Part shown: piece after piece, positions 19,819 to 28,112 of the stretch
How positions within the stretch are numbered: position 1 is the first letter of the stretch
How the letters are laid out: the number at the start of each line of letters is the position of its first letter
Assembly: GCA_902577515.1 (NCBI GenBank)
Contig: CACGZJ010000005.1
Coordinates: 17,449-81,448, forward strand
Source: an uncultured Bacteroidota bacterium
GTDB taxonomy: Bacteria; Bacteroidota; Bacteroidia; Flavobacteriales; Flavobacteriaceae
Reading direction: 5' to 3'
Length of the DNA stretch: 64,000 nucleotides
The notes under the pieces: model-generated
Seen by the model: only the letters and a program-made list of their open reading frames with translations
Databases searched by the model: none
Told to the model about the DNA's origin: nothing
Made by a program: the position numbers and the translations under genes

Positions 19819-21276
19819 TTATTTATTAAAAATTTTTTTGGCCATTTTAAAATCATCAAATTTGATTACTTTATTTTTCAATATTTGATAGTCTTCATGT
19901 CCTTTTCCTGCAATAAGAACTATATCTCCTTCTCCACTGTTTTTTCTTGCTTCTTCAATTGCCTTTGACCTTTCAACCTCAACCAAAATTTTATTATTGT
20001 TGTAGTTTGATACTCCTGAAACTATATCATTAATTATTGATTCTGGATTCTCTGATCTAGGATTATCAGATGTAAAAATTACTTTATAACTAAGATCTGA
20101 GCATATCTTTCCAATAATTGATCTTTTAGCTCTATCTCTATCTCCTCCACATCCAATTACCGTTATCAAGTTTTGATTAGATTTTTTAATCTTATTAATA
20201 GTAGATAATACATTTTCAATTGCATCTGGTGTATGAGCATAATCAATTATTACAGTAACATTGCTATTTGAAAGAAATGATTGAAGTCTTCCCTGAACAC
20301 TATTAAGTTGACTGATATTAGTTAAAAGATTTAATGAATCTAGCTCATAAATTTTACCGACTGAATAAATTGCTAATACATTATATGCATTAAACTCTCC
20401 TATTAGTTTTGTCCATATTTCACTATTTTCAATATTTAACAACATTCCATTAAGTTGTTGCTCAACTATTCTGCAAGAAAAATTTGACTTAGATTTTATT
20501 GAGTATGAATAAACTCTTGCTGAAGAGTTTTGAGTCATGAATTTTCCATTTTTATCATCAATATTTATTAGTGCAAACGAATTTTTATTAAGAGTGTCAA
20601 ACACCTCTTTTTTAGTATCTCTATAATCTTTAAATGTCTTATGGTAGTCAATATGATCATGTGTTAAGTTTGTAAAAACAATTCCTTTAAAATCTTTACC
20701 AAAAACTCTTTTTTGTTTAATTCCATGAGATGAAACTTCAATGAAACATATTTTAATATTTCTTTTCACCATTTCGTTTAGATGATGATTTAATAAAATA
20801 GGATCAGGAGTTGTATTTTTCGAATTTTCAGTAAATCCTTCATATTCAATATTTATAGTTGATATTAGTCCAGATTTAATACCTTGATTATTGAAAAGCC
20901 TATATAATAATGAGGTTATAGTAGTTTTACCATTAGTACCTGTTACTCCTATTAAATCTATTTTTGATGAGGGATTACCATAAAAATTAGAAGAAATTAT
21001 ATAAAGAGCTGTTTTTGAACATTGAACCTTGATAAATACAATATCATATTCATCGATTTTTTTTGGAAATGTTTCACAGACAACTACTTTTGCACCTTTA
21101 TTTATTGATTGATCTATGTAATCATGACCATCTAAATCATTTCCTTTTAGAGCAATAAAAATACTATTTTGTTTTATCCGCCTTGAATCAAAAGAAATTT
21201 CTGAGATACTAACATTAATATCACCATATACTGAATCAATATTTACCCCAAATAATATTTCTTTTAATTCTTTCAA
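19819..21276 (-). CDS. murE: UDP-MurNAc-L-Ala-D-Glu:meso-diaminopimelate ligase
   Basis: Third amino-acid ligase of peptidoglycan precursor synthesis. The 485 residues contain [18 protein letters not shown] near the N-terminus, the ATP loop [10 protein letters not shown] near residue 109, and [12 protein letters not shown]. The substrate-specificity motif DNPR at residues 404-407 indicates meso-diaminopimelate rather than lysine, hence Gram-negative type cross-links. It overlaps ftsI by 4 bases. Confidence 0.96.
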   Translation of the reverse strand: MKELKEILFGVNIDSVYGDINVSISEISFDSRRIKQNSIFIALKGNDLDGHDYIDQSINKGAKVVVCETFPKKIDEYDIVFIKVQCSKTALYIISSNFYGNPSSKIDLIGVTGTNGKTTITSLLYRLFNNQGIKSGLISTINIEYEGFTENSKNTTPDPILLNHHLNEMVKRNIKICFIEVSSHGIKQKRVFGKDFKGIVFTNLTHDHIDYHKTFKDYRDTKKEVFDTLNKNSFALINIDDKNGKFMTQNSSARVYSYSIKSKSNFSCRIVEQQLNGMLLNIENSEIWTKLIGEFNAYNVLAIYSVGKIYELDSLNLLTNISQLNSVQGRLQSFLSNSNVTVIIDYAHTPDAIENVLSTINKIKKSNQNLITVIGCGGDRDRAKRSIIGKICSDLSYKVIFTSDNPRSENPESIINDIVSGVSNYNNNKILVEVERSKAIEEARKNSGEGDIVLIAGKGHEDYQILKNKVIKFDDFKMAKKIFNK

Positions 21277-23057
21277 TATACTACAGTAAGTTTATTAGTG
21301 TTAATCTCAATTTCAATTGGAATGTTATTCATAATCTTTTTAGCAACTTTTTTAAACACTGGAGCTGCAACTGTACCACCATAATAGCCTTTAGATTTAT
21401 TCGGTTTATGAATTACAACAATCGATGTATAAATAGGTTCATCTGCTGGAAAATACCCAACAAAACTTGATATATATTGTGTTTCCTCTGAAGTATAATC
21501 AGCTTGAGCTGTTCCTGTTTTACCTGCAATTTTTAATTTGTCATCATAAATATTATTTGCTGTTCCCCAAGGTTTTTCAACTACATTTAGTAGCATTTGC
21601 TTTACCGAACTCAATGTCTGCTTTGAAGATATTGATGGCATTATAATTTCTCTATCAATTTGATAAATTGGTTTTTCTCCAAAAGAGCCAATACTTTTTA
21701 TAAAACTTGGTTTAACCATTTCACCATCATTTGCAACAGCATTATAGAAAGTAAGTTGTTGCAAGGGTGTTAGACTAACTCCGTAACCAAATGACATCCA
21801 TGGTAGAGATATTCCATTCCAGTTTTTATCAAGTGGATGTGGGATTTTGGGCTCACCTTCTCCAATTATATCAATACCAATTTTTTTATCAATTTTCATA
21901 TTAATTAGCCTATCAACAATCCTTTCGGGATTATCTTTATAGTTATCATATATAATTTTGACCATTCCAGTGTTAGATGATACTTCAAATGCTTTTGCAA
22001 TTGTAATTTTTCCATAGCCCTTTCTATTTGAATCTTTTACCTCATATTTATTATAAAATTTTAATATCCCATTTTTTGTATCAACGGAATCATTTGGTTT
22101 TATTAATCCGTCCTCTAAGGCAGCAATCATAGTCATTAGTTTGAATGTAGATCCTGGCTCATGACTTTCACCAACAGCATAATTTAATCTTTCATAATAT
22201 TTGCCATCTTGGTTTACTCCAAGATTAGATATAGCTTTAATCTTACCTGTTTTAGTTTCCATTACGATCATTGTTCCATGATCAGCTTCAAAATTTTCTA
22301 GCTGATATAGAAGCTCATGGTGAACAATATCCTGTATTTCAGTATCTATTGTTGTATGAATATCATATCCTTGAATAGGATCCCTTTCATAATAAGAAGT
22401 CATTGGCTTCCATTGTCCATCAGCAATTTTTTGCATTAGTCTTAATCCACTTTTACCAGATAGAAACTCAGAGTATGCACCTTCTAGACCAACTCTAATG
22501 TAATTTCCAGATTTATCAACTTTTTCATATCCAATAGTTCTCTCAGCTACTTTACCCAAGTGACTTTGTCTAGAATGATTCTCTTTAATTATTAAACCTC
22601 CTTTGTATAAACCCTGATTAAAAATTGAAAATGATTTAATAATATTCACATCTGAAATGGACAGGTCTCTTCCAATCAATAGATATCTATTAGTGTTCAT
22701 TCTAGCCTTATGTAGGTAATCTTTGAAATAGTTTTTTTCTTTATTAAAGAAATTTGATAAACTAACAGACAAATCATCTAAGCCTGATTTGAACAGATCT
22801 TGACTTGGAATTTTTGAGTCCCATCTTAACTCGTATTTAGTAACAGTTGAGACTATTAAATCGCCATTTTCAGAATAGATATTTCCTCTTGATGACTCTA
22901 CTTCAACATTTTTAATGGTTTCAATTAATACCGATGGATCTTGTTCATGTGTATTCTGTAAATAAAATATCTTTCCAATAACAAAAATTGAAAACAAAAG
23001 AAATAAGAAGAACACTATGTTCATTCTATTAATAATTCTTTTATCGGATTTTTTCAT
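21273..23057 (-). CDS. ftsI: penicillin-binding protein FtsI-like transpeptidase without PASTA domains
   Basis: Class B penicillin-binding protein for septal cross-linking. After a cytoplasmic start and one membrane anchor (residues 13-30) come the pedestal domain and a transpeptidase domain with all three active-site motifs: STFK at 303-306, SSN at 359-361 and KTG at 512-514. It ends at residue 594, about 65 residues after the transpeptidase core begins to close. Many flavobacterial homologues continue into a C-terminal PASTA domain; here the stop codon overlaps the murE start, so the domain is missing, not shifted. A separate PASTA protein is encoded at 60718-61269. Confidence 0.94.
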   Translation of the reverse strand: MKKSDKRIINRMNIVFFLFLLFSIFVIGKIFYLQNTHEQDPSVLIETIKNVEVESSRGNIYSENGDLIVSTVTKYELRWDSKIPSQDLFKSGLDDLSVSLSNFFNKEKNYFKDYLHKARMNTNRYLLIGRDLSISDVNIIKSFSIFNQGLYKGGLIIKENHSRQSHLGKVAERTIGYEKVDKSGNYIRVGLEGAYSEFLSGKSGLRLMQKIADGQWKPMTSYYERDPIQGYDIHTTIDTEIQDIVHHELLYQLENFEADHGTMIVMETKTGKIKAISNLGVNQDGKYYERLNYAVGESHEPGSTFKLMTMIAALEDGLIKPNDSVDTKNGILKFYNKYEVKDSNRKGYGKITIAKAFEVSSNTGMVKIIYDNYKDNPERIVDRLINMKIDKKIGIDIIGEGEPKIPHPLDKNWNGISLPWMSFGYGVSLTPLQQLTFYNAVANDGEMVKPSFIKSIGSFGEKPIYQIDREIIMPSISSKQTLSSVKQMLLNVVEKPWGTANNIYDDKLKIAGKTGTAQADYTSEETQYISSFVGYFPADEPIYTSIVVIHKPNKSKGYYGGTVAAPVFKKVAKKIMNNIPIEIEINTNKLTVVY

Positions 23058-23058
23058 A

Positions 23059-23367
23059 CTAGTCTCTTATGATAATTTTTACTGGTGGATTGTTAGAAGA
23101 ATAAAGACCTTGTTTATTTAATTTCGAAGTCACCTTGGATTCCATTTTTACATTCATTAAGTCTATTTTAGTTGATACTGATATATTGTTTAGGTTATTT
23201 ACTTCTTTACTTAATTCAGATATTTTAAAGACCTTTTGATCAGCACTGTGACTACTATAAATAGTCGCCATAATTAAAACAGAAATAAACATTAACATCC
23301 TCCAATTTTTTCTTGAGTCTTTACCTGCTAGGAAATCAATATTTATAAATGATAAAAAATTTTTCAT
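23059..23367 (-). CDS. ftsL: FtsL-like small division protein
   Basis: 102-residue bitopic protein between rsmH and ftsI, exactly where ftsL lies in other division clusters. It has a basic cytoplasmic end, one membrane helix at about residues 24-40 (MLMFISVLIMATIYSSH), and a periplasmic segment with heptad-like leucine and isoleucine spacing that could form the FtsL coiled coil. Sequence similarity to FtsL is weak, so the name rests mainly on position, size and topology. It would help FtsQ and partner proteins activate FtsW-FtsI. Confidence 0.8.
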   Translation of the reverse strand: MKNFLSFINIDFLAGKDSRKNWRMLMFISVLIMATIYSSHSADQKVFKISELSKEVNNLNNISVSTKIDLMNVKMESKVTSKLNKQGLYSSNNPPVKIIIRD

Positions 23368-24275
23368 ATTTTTTCAGCAATTCTGAGCTTAGCGCTTCTT
23401 GATCTTTTATTTTTAATTAATTCATCCTCAGATGGAGTGACTATTTTACCTATTTTCTTAAAACAGATGTTTTTGTTTCCATAAATATCTCTTTCTACTT
23501 GTTCATTAAAACTTCCATTTTGAATATATCTTTTTACTAGTCTGTCCTCTAGAGAATGATAGGAAATACATACAAGCCTTCCTCCTTTGTTTAAGTATTG
23601 TGATGAGGCCTCAAGTAATTTTTTTATTACTGAGAGTTCATCATTAACTTCAATTCTTATAGCTTGAAAAATTTTAGCTAGAAACTTATTATTATTCTTT
23701 GGCGGTGATATTGGCTTTAATATTTTTATTAGATCACCAGTTGTAACAATTTTTTGTTTTGATCTTTGATTAGTAATTATTTGAGTTACTTTTTTATAAT
23801 TTTTAACCTCACCAAAATTTTTAAATATATAGTTTAAATCATCACTACTATACTTATTTAATATATGTCTTGCATCCTTTTTTTGATCCTTATTCATTCT
23901 CATATCAAGATCTGAGTCAAATCTTATAGAAAAGCCTCGTACTTGAGTATCAATTTGATATGATGAAATTCCAAAATCAGCAAGAAGGCCATCTATTTTA
24001 TTAATTTGCAGATATTTAAGGTGGTTGGTTAAGTATTTAAAGTTTGATTTTATAAGCTTAAGACGTTTATCATCAATTTGATTTTCTATTGCATCTGCAT
24101 CTTGATCAAATGCTACTAACTTTCCTGAAGAGTTAAGATTATTTAAAATTTCTTTAGTATGCCCTCCACCACCAAATGTTGCATCAACATATACTCCATT
24201 TGGTAAAATATTTAGCCCTTCTATAGACTCTTTCAATAAAACTGGAATATGATATGTTTTATTCATCTTTATCAC
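23364..24275 (-). CDS. rsmH: 16S rRNA (cytosine1402-N4)-methyltransferase
   Basis: SAM-dependent methyltransferase (MraW) that modifies C1402 in the ribosomal P site. The 303 residues carry HIPVLLKESIEGL at the N-terminus, the SAM-binding DATFGGGGHT near residue 31, GLLADFGISSYQID around residue 95, and the C-terminal SYHSLEDRLVKRYI and RSRSAKLRIAEK. It overlaps mraZ by 17 bases and ftsL by 4. Confidence 0.96.
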   Translation of the reverse strand: MIKMNKTYHIPVLLKESIEGLNILPNGVYVDATFGGGGHTKEILNNLNSSGKLVAFDQDADAIENQIDDKRLKLIKSNFKYLTNHLKYLQINKIDGLLADFGISSYQIDTQVRGFSIRFDSDLDMRMNKDQKKDARHILNKYSSDDLNYIFKNFGEVKNYKKVTQIITNQRSKQKIVTTGDLIKILKPISPPKNNNKFLAKIFQAIRIEVNDELSVIKKLLEASSQYLNKGGRLVCISYHSLEDRLVKRYIQNGSFNEQVERDIYGNKNICFKKIGKIVTPSEDELIKNKRSRSAKLRIAEKI

Positions 24276-24714
24276 CCATTACTTCTTCTGCTAAATTTCC
24301 AAAATCAAATTTTGCATCATCAATTGCATTTTCATAATTTGTTTTGTCCCATATTTCAAGAATATTAACTGCAGAGGATACAACTACTTCTTTTTTAATT
24401 TTTGCATGATTTATTAAATCCTTTGGAATTAAAATTCTTCCAGAAATATCTATATCAATCTGTCTAACACCAGCTGTAAATCTTCGAATGAAATCTATAT
24501 TTTTCTTATTAAACCTATTTAGCTTATTTATTCTTTCCATTAGGCCATCCCATTCTTTTAGAGGATAGAGCTCCAAACATTGACTAAATACAGCTCTTTT
24601 TATTACAAAACCATTTTTAAGTTTATCAGATAGCTGTTTTTTTAGTGACATAGGAAGCATGATTCTTCCTTTATCATCTGCTTTACATTCATATGTTCCA
24701 ACAAAGTGTTGCAT
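24259..24714 (-). CDS. mraZ: transcriptional regulator MraZ
   Basis: First gene of the division and wall cluster and, in studied bacteria, an autoregulator that binds tandem repeats in its own promoter. The 151 residues contain two AbrB-like swapped-hairpin domains; the conserved DDKGRIMLPMSLKKQL segment (from residue 13) and DISGRILIPKDLI (from about residue 90) are the paired DNA-binding elements. Three AAAGTGG repeats lie 33 bases upstream of the start (24747-24777), which is strong contextual support. The ATG at 24714 follows a TATATTTG element by 17 bases. Confidence 0.95.
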   Translation of the reverse strand: MQHFVGTYECKADDKGRIMLPMSLKKQLSDKLKNGFVIKRAVFSQCLELYPLKEWDGLMERINKLNRFNKKNIDFIRRFTAGVRQIDIDISGRILIPKDLINHAKIKKEVVVSSAVNILEIWDKTNYENAIDDAKFDFGNLAEEVMGDKDE

Positions 24715-24731
24715 TAATTGGTTGATTTACT

Positions 24732-24739
24732 CAAATATA
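24732..24739 (-). promoter_or_regulatory. Bacteroidetes -7 promoter element of the mraZ division cluster
   Basis: On the minus strand this reads TATATTTG, a perfect TAnnTTTG match, 17 bases before the mraZ start. It is the only clear promoter element for the roughly 15-kb cluster. The MraZ-box repeats lie directly upstream, over the -33 region, which suits repression. Confidence 0.65.
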
Positions 24740-24746
24740 AAATTAT

Positions 24747-24777
24747 TTTACCACTTTTTACCACTTTTTACCACTTT
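24747..24777 (-). promoter_or_regulatory. three tandem MraZ-box-like repeats (operator)
   Basis: On the minus strand, AAAGTGGTAA occurs three times in direct tandem with an exact 10-base period. The 10-bp spacing puts every copy on one face of the helix, and the AAAGTGG core resembles the AAAGTG-type MraZ boxes described in Mollicutes rather than the TGGG boxes of E. coli. They begin 33 bases upstream of mraZ and 8 bases upstream of the -7 element. Binding by MraZ is an inference from position and sequence. Confidence 0.7.
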
Positions 24778-24859
24778 GTTAATAAATTATTTTTTTTTAC
24801 TCTATTATCTTGATTTACAATTAATTAAGATGAACAAAAAATAGGTTATTCTTTATGTA

Positions 24860-24867
24860 TATATTTG
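24860..24867 (+). promoter_or_regulatory. Bacteroidetes -7 promoter element upstream of the alpha/beta hydrolase-engB pair
   Basis: TATATTTG, a perfect consensus match, 63 bases before the hydrolase ATG. It gives a longer leader than most promoters in this window. The 216-base gap between mraZ and the hydrolase gene holds this promoter and the opposing mraZ control region. Confidence 0.5.
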
Positions 24868-24930
24868 TGCTAAATCTTTAAATTTTTTATTATTTAATTA
24901 ATTGAAAAAGTTTAAAATCAGTACTTATCC

Positions 24931-25698
24931 ATGGAGACAGAATTAATCAAAGAAGGTGGTTTTAACTACATTGAAAATGGTGATGGAAGGCCAATTATAA
25001 TATTACATGGTCTTATGGGAGGCTTAAGTAATTTTAAAGGTGTATATGATTATTTTCCTAGCGAAAAACATAAGGTAATAATTCCTGAGCTACCTGTTGA
25101 TTCTACTCCAATTTTAAAGACAAATGTTGCAACTTTCTCCAAATTTGTTTTTGAGTTTATTAATTATAAGAAATTAAAAGATGTAGTCTTATTAGGCAAT
25201 TCATTAGGAGGCCATGTCGCATTATTATTTGCAAGAGACTATCCTGAACTTATAAGCGGTCTGATAATAACAGGTAGCTCAGGATTATATGAGAAGTCAA
25301 TGATTGGTGATGGATATCCCAAAAGGGGTAATTATGAATATATAAAAACTAAAACAGAAGAGGTTTTTTATGATCCAAAGATCGCAACAAAAGAAATTGT
25401 AGATGATGTCTATGCAAGTGTTAATAATAGAGAAAAATTAATTAGAACTTTATCTCTTGCTAAAAGTGCAATAAGACATAACATGGCAAAAGATCTTCCA
25501 AAAATGAGTACTAAAACTTTAATTATATGGGGTAAACAAGACTCTGTAACACCACCAAATGTAGCAGAGGACTTTAACACACTTCTTCCAAATTCAGATT
25601 TATCTTGGATTGATAAATGTGGACATGCTCCAATGATGGAACATGCTAATGAATTTAATAAAATCATGGAAGATTGGCTTTCTAAAAATAACTTATAA
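24931..25698 (+). CDS. alpha/beta-fold hydrolase
   Basis: Cytosolic serine hydrolase of 255 residues without a signal peptide. The oxyanion segment IILHGLMGG lies at residues 23-31, the nucleophile elbow GNSLGGH near residue 90, and the other triad members are probably Asp in IIWGKQDSVTP (about residue 203) and His in CGHAPMMEH (about 235). The fold is secure. The substrate is unknown; small-ester hydrolysis is the usual guess. It precedes engB by 5 bases, and a hydrolase in this position next to mraZ is, from memory, conserved in Flavobacteriia. Confidence 0.88.
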   Translation: METELIKEGGFNYIENGDGRPIIILHGLMGGLSNFKGVYDYFPSEKHKVIIPELPVDSTPILKTNVATFSKFVFEFINYKKLKDVVLLGNSLGGHVALLFARDYPELISGLIITGSSGLYEKSMIGDGYPKRGNYEYIKTKTEEVFYDPKIATKEIVDDVYASVNNREKLIRTLSLAKSAIRHNMAKDLPKMSTKTLIIWGKQDSVTPPNVAEDFNTLLPNSDLSWIDKCGHAPMMEHANEFNKIMEDWLSKNNL

Positions 25699-25709
25699 TC
25701 TTTTTGATT

Positions 25710-26312
25710 ATGAAAATTACTAAGTCAGTCTTTGAAAAAAGCAGTAGTAAGATTAGTGAATGTCCAGAAGGAAATTTACCTGAATTTGCACTAGTGGGTA
25801 GATCCAATGTTGGAAAATCGTCATTGATTAATGCATTACTAAACAAAAAATCAATTGCAAAAACATCTTCAAAACCAGGAAAGACTCTATTAATTAATCA
25901 TTTTAAAATTAATGATAAGTTTTACTTTGTAGATCTACCTGGATATGGATACGCAAACACCTCAAAACAAGTAATTAAAGAACTTAAATTAATTCACGAA
26001 AGTTATTTTAAAACAAGAAGACAACTTCTATATACCTTTCTTTTGATTGACATTAGACACGGCCTCCAAAAGATTGATCTTGAATTCATGAAATATCTTA
26101 ATAGTTCGGTATCCCCCTTTGTTATAGTTTTTACAAAATCTGATAAAATTAAATCAGATTTAGTAGATAAAAAAGTTAAACATTATCAAGATAATTTATT
26201 GGATTATTGGGAGATCTTGCCTAAGAATTTTATTACTTCATCCTGGAAGAAAAAAGGTATAGATGAAATCTTACAGTTTGTGAATCAATCAATTACAAAA
26301 TTTACTTTTTAG
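25710..26312 (+). CDS. engB: ribosome biogenesis GTPase EngB (YihA/YsxC)
   Basis: Small essential GTPase in late 50S assembly. The 200 residues show the G1 loop GRSNVGKSSLINAL, the G2 Thr in SSKPGKT, G3 DLPGYGYA, G4 TKSDK and a G5-like SSWKKKGIDE. ATG at 25710 gives the normal MKI start; an in-frame TTG two codons earlier is less likely. Its last 11 bases overlap the convergent gldC gene. Confidence 0.95.
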   Translation: MKITKSVFEKSSSKISECPEGNLPEFALVGRSNVGKSSLINALLNKKSIAKTSSKPGKTLLINHFKINDKFYFVDLPGYGYANTSKQVIKELKLIHESYFKTRRQLLYTFLLIDIRHGLQKIDLEFMKYLNSSVSPFVIVFTKSDKIKSDLVDKKVKHYQDNLLDYWEILPKNFITSSWKKKGIDEILQFVNQSITKFTF

Positions 26313-26634
26313 GATCTTGATTAATTTTGCTCTTAAATTTTTGGGAAAACTCATCAATAATTTTAGTTAAATCTTCATTACCTATTGCCTTTGAAATAGT
26401 TTGCTTCATTGATTGAATTGTTTGAAGCATAAATGTTTTCATCTCATCAATTGGCATCTCTTTTGTCCAAAGATCCATTTTTAAGGTTTCTTTTTTCTTA
26501 CTGTCCCAAAATGAAAGAAATATAGCTTTTGATGGCTGATTGTTCATCCCACCATCAGGTGCAGACCAAACTATTTCTTCAGGAATATTATTTTGATCTA
26601 ATTTTACTTTGATTATTATTTCTGTTTCTTTCAT
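26302..26634 (-). CDS. gldC: gliding motility protein GldC
   Basis: 110-residue soluble protein resembling GldC of gliding Flavobacteriia, where loss reduces motility. It starts MKETEIIIKVKLD and carries the family segments IVWSAPDGG (around residue 21) and AIFLSFWDSKKKETLKMDLW. In Flavobacterium gldC lies beside gldB; here gldB is absent and gldC is flanked by engB and nadE. Its exact function is unknown in general, and the protein also occurs in non-gliding relatives, so motility should not be concluded from it. A TATATTTG element lies 27 bases upstream. Confidence 0.82.
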   Translation of the reverse strand: MKETEIIIKVKLDQNNIPEEIVWSAPDGGMNNQPSKAIFLSFWDSKKKETLKMDLWTKEMPIDEMKTFMLQTIQSMKQTISKAIGNEDLTKIIDEFSQKFKSKINQDPKK

Positions 26635-26651
26635 TTAATTTTATTATGTGC

Positions 26652-26659
26652 TAAATTTG
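26652..26659 (+). promoter_or_regulatory. Bacteroidetes -7 promoter element for nadE
   Basis: TAAATTTG, a perfect consensus match, 25 bases before the nadE ATG. It lies only 2 bases from the opposing gldC element, so the two promoters cannot easily be used at the same moment. Confidence 0.55.
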
Positions 26660-26661
26660 AA

Positions 26662-26669
26662 CAAATATA
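26662..26669 (-). promoter_or_regulatory. Bacteroidetes -7 promoter element for gldC
   Basis: On the minus strand this reads TATATTTG, a perfect consensus match, 27 bases before the gldC ATG at 26634. It is back to back with the nadE element at 26652-26659. Confidence 0.55.
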
Positions 26670-26684
26670 ATCAAATAGCATTTG

Positions 26685-27464
26685 ATGAAGTATCCTAAAA
26701 AAGTTTCAAATCATATCGTAAGTTGGATTGATAAATATATCAATGAATCTGGAGTCAAAGGTTTAGTTGTTGGTGTTTCAGGAGGAGTTGATTCAGCATT
26801 AACCTCTACTCTTTGTGCTGAGACTGGCAAAGATGTCTTATGTTTAGAAATGCCAATTTATCAGAATAAAGATCAAGTTTCAAGATCAAGAAAACATATC
26901 GATTGGTTAAAATCTAAGTATCCAAATGTTACTTCAAAACAAATAGAGTTAGATAAAACATTTGAATCTTTTGTTAGTTCTTTACCTAATAATAGTTCAG
27001 ACAAACATGAACTTAGTTTAGCTAATTCAAGGTCTAGACTTAGAATGATTACTCTTTACTATTTTTCTGCTCTAAATAATTACATTGTTGCTGGAACAGG
27101 AAATAAAGTTGAAGATTTTGGAATTGGATTCTATACAAAATATGGAGACGGGGGTGTTGATATTAGCCCTATTGCCGATTTATTAAAGTCAGAAGTATTC
27201 AGTTTAGCTAAATTTTATAATATTATTACTGAAATTATTGAAGCTGAACCAAATGATGGACTCTGGGATGATAATAGAAGTGATGAAGATCAAATTGGTG
27301 CATCATATGAGGAAATTGAGAATACCATGATCAACTTTGATAAAAATGATAATTTATCCGAAAGAGAAAAAGAGGTACTAAAAATATATAGTTCATTAAA
27401 TAGTGCAAATAAACATAAAATGGATCCTATTCCAGTATGTAAAATACCAAAAGACTATCTATAA
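26685..27464 (+). CDS. nadE: NAD(+) synthase
   Basis: Amidates nicotinic acid adenine dinucleotide to NAD. The 259 residues form an NadE domain without an N-terminal glutaminase, so ammonia should be the nitrogen donor. The ATP pyrophosphatase loop VVGVSGGVDSALT is near residue 30; SRSRLRMITLYY and GTGNKVEDFGIGFYTKYGDGGVD-type segments follow. ATG at 26685 is preferred over a TTG one codon upstream. The following response-regulator gene starts 3 bases after the stop. Confidence 0.95.
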   Translation: MKYPKKVSNHIVSWIDKYINESGVKGLVVGVSGGVDSALTSTLCAETGKDVLCLEMPIYQNKDQVSRSRKHIDWLKSKYPNVTSKQIELDKTFESFVSSLPNNSSDKHELSLANSRSRLRMITLYYFSALNNYIVAGTGNKVEDFGIGFYTKYGDGGVDISPIADLLKSEVFSLAKFYNIITEIIEAEPNDGLWDDNRSDEDQIGASYEEIENTMINFDKNDNLSEREKEVLKIYSSLNSANKHKMDPIPVCKIPKDYL

Positions 27465-27467
27465 GTT

Positions 27468-28112
27468 TTGAAGAAATTAAAAATCTTAGTAATTGATTGT
27501 AATCCAGTTATTCATATTGGTTTAAAATCTATTTTTAAAAACTCTGTAATATTTGAAGTATACTCATATCTAGAGGATATAGATCTTCTTATTGATACAA
27601 TTACTGAAGAAAAAATAGATTTTATAATTTCTGAAGTTAATATTAATGGAATCACAGCCGTTGATATATTAAAGACTTTAAAAAAAAATAAAATTGATAT
27701 TCCTCTTGTTATTTTTACTTCTATTTCAAATGAAAGTAAATCATTAAAATTATTAAAGACCGGTGCCTCAGGATTTTTAACAAAAAATTTAAAGAAAAGA
27801 GCTATTAGATCTATGCTTCAAGAAATCGCATTTTCAAGATATAGTTCTGGTGAACTAAATAAATTTACGAGACTTAAAAACCGATTCAATTTTGATTACA
27901 ATAAAGAGAAGATTAACAGCCTTTCAAAAAGAGAACTTCAAGTTCTTAAATTATTTTTCAGAGGTAAGAGGAATATAGAAATTTCAGAAAAACTAAATAT
28001 TAATCAAAAAACAGTTAACACTTATATAACAAGAATAATGAAGAAGCTGGAAGTTAATTCAAAAACAGACTTATTCATTTTAGCTAGAACGCATATCAAA
28101 CAACCCTATTAA
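27468..28112 (+). CDS. LuxR/NarL-family response regulator with degenerate receiver
   Basis: DNA-binding regulator with an N-terminal receiver (residues 5-120) and a LuxR-type helix-turn-helix (about residues 148-205, LSKRELQVLKLFFRG and QKTVNTYITRIMKKL). The receiver keeps Asp10 and Lys106, but the second acidic residue is Cys11 and the expected phospho-acceptor Asp is Glu56 (IISEVNING). It therefore probably cannot be phosphorylated in the usual way and may act constitutively or through another signal. Start is TTG, 3 bases after nadE. It overlaps the convergent dnaG by 17 bases. No histidine kinase is nearby. Confidence 0.85.
   Translation: MKKLKILVIDCNPVIHIGLKSIFKNSVIFEVYSYLEDIDLLIDTITEEKIDFIISEVNINGITAVDILKTLKKNKIDIPLVIFTSISNESKSLKLLKTGASGFLTKNLKKRAIRSMLQEIAFSRYSSGELNKFTRLKNRFNFDYNKEKINSLSKRELQVLKLFFRGKRNIEISEKLNINQKTVNTYITRIMKKLEVNSKTDLFILARTHIKQPY

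Noticed and set aside
24747-24777. Short tandem repeats that could suggest iterons or a tiny CRISPR array
   Set aside because: The unit is 10 bp with no spacers, and it lies exactly at the mraZ promoter, so an MraZ operator explains it better.
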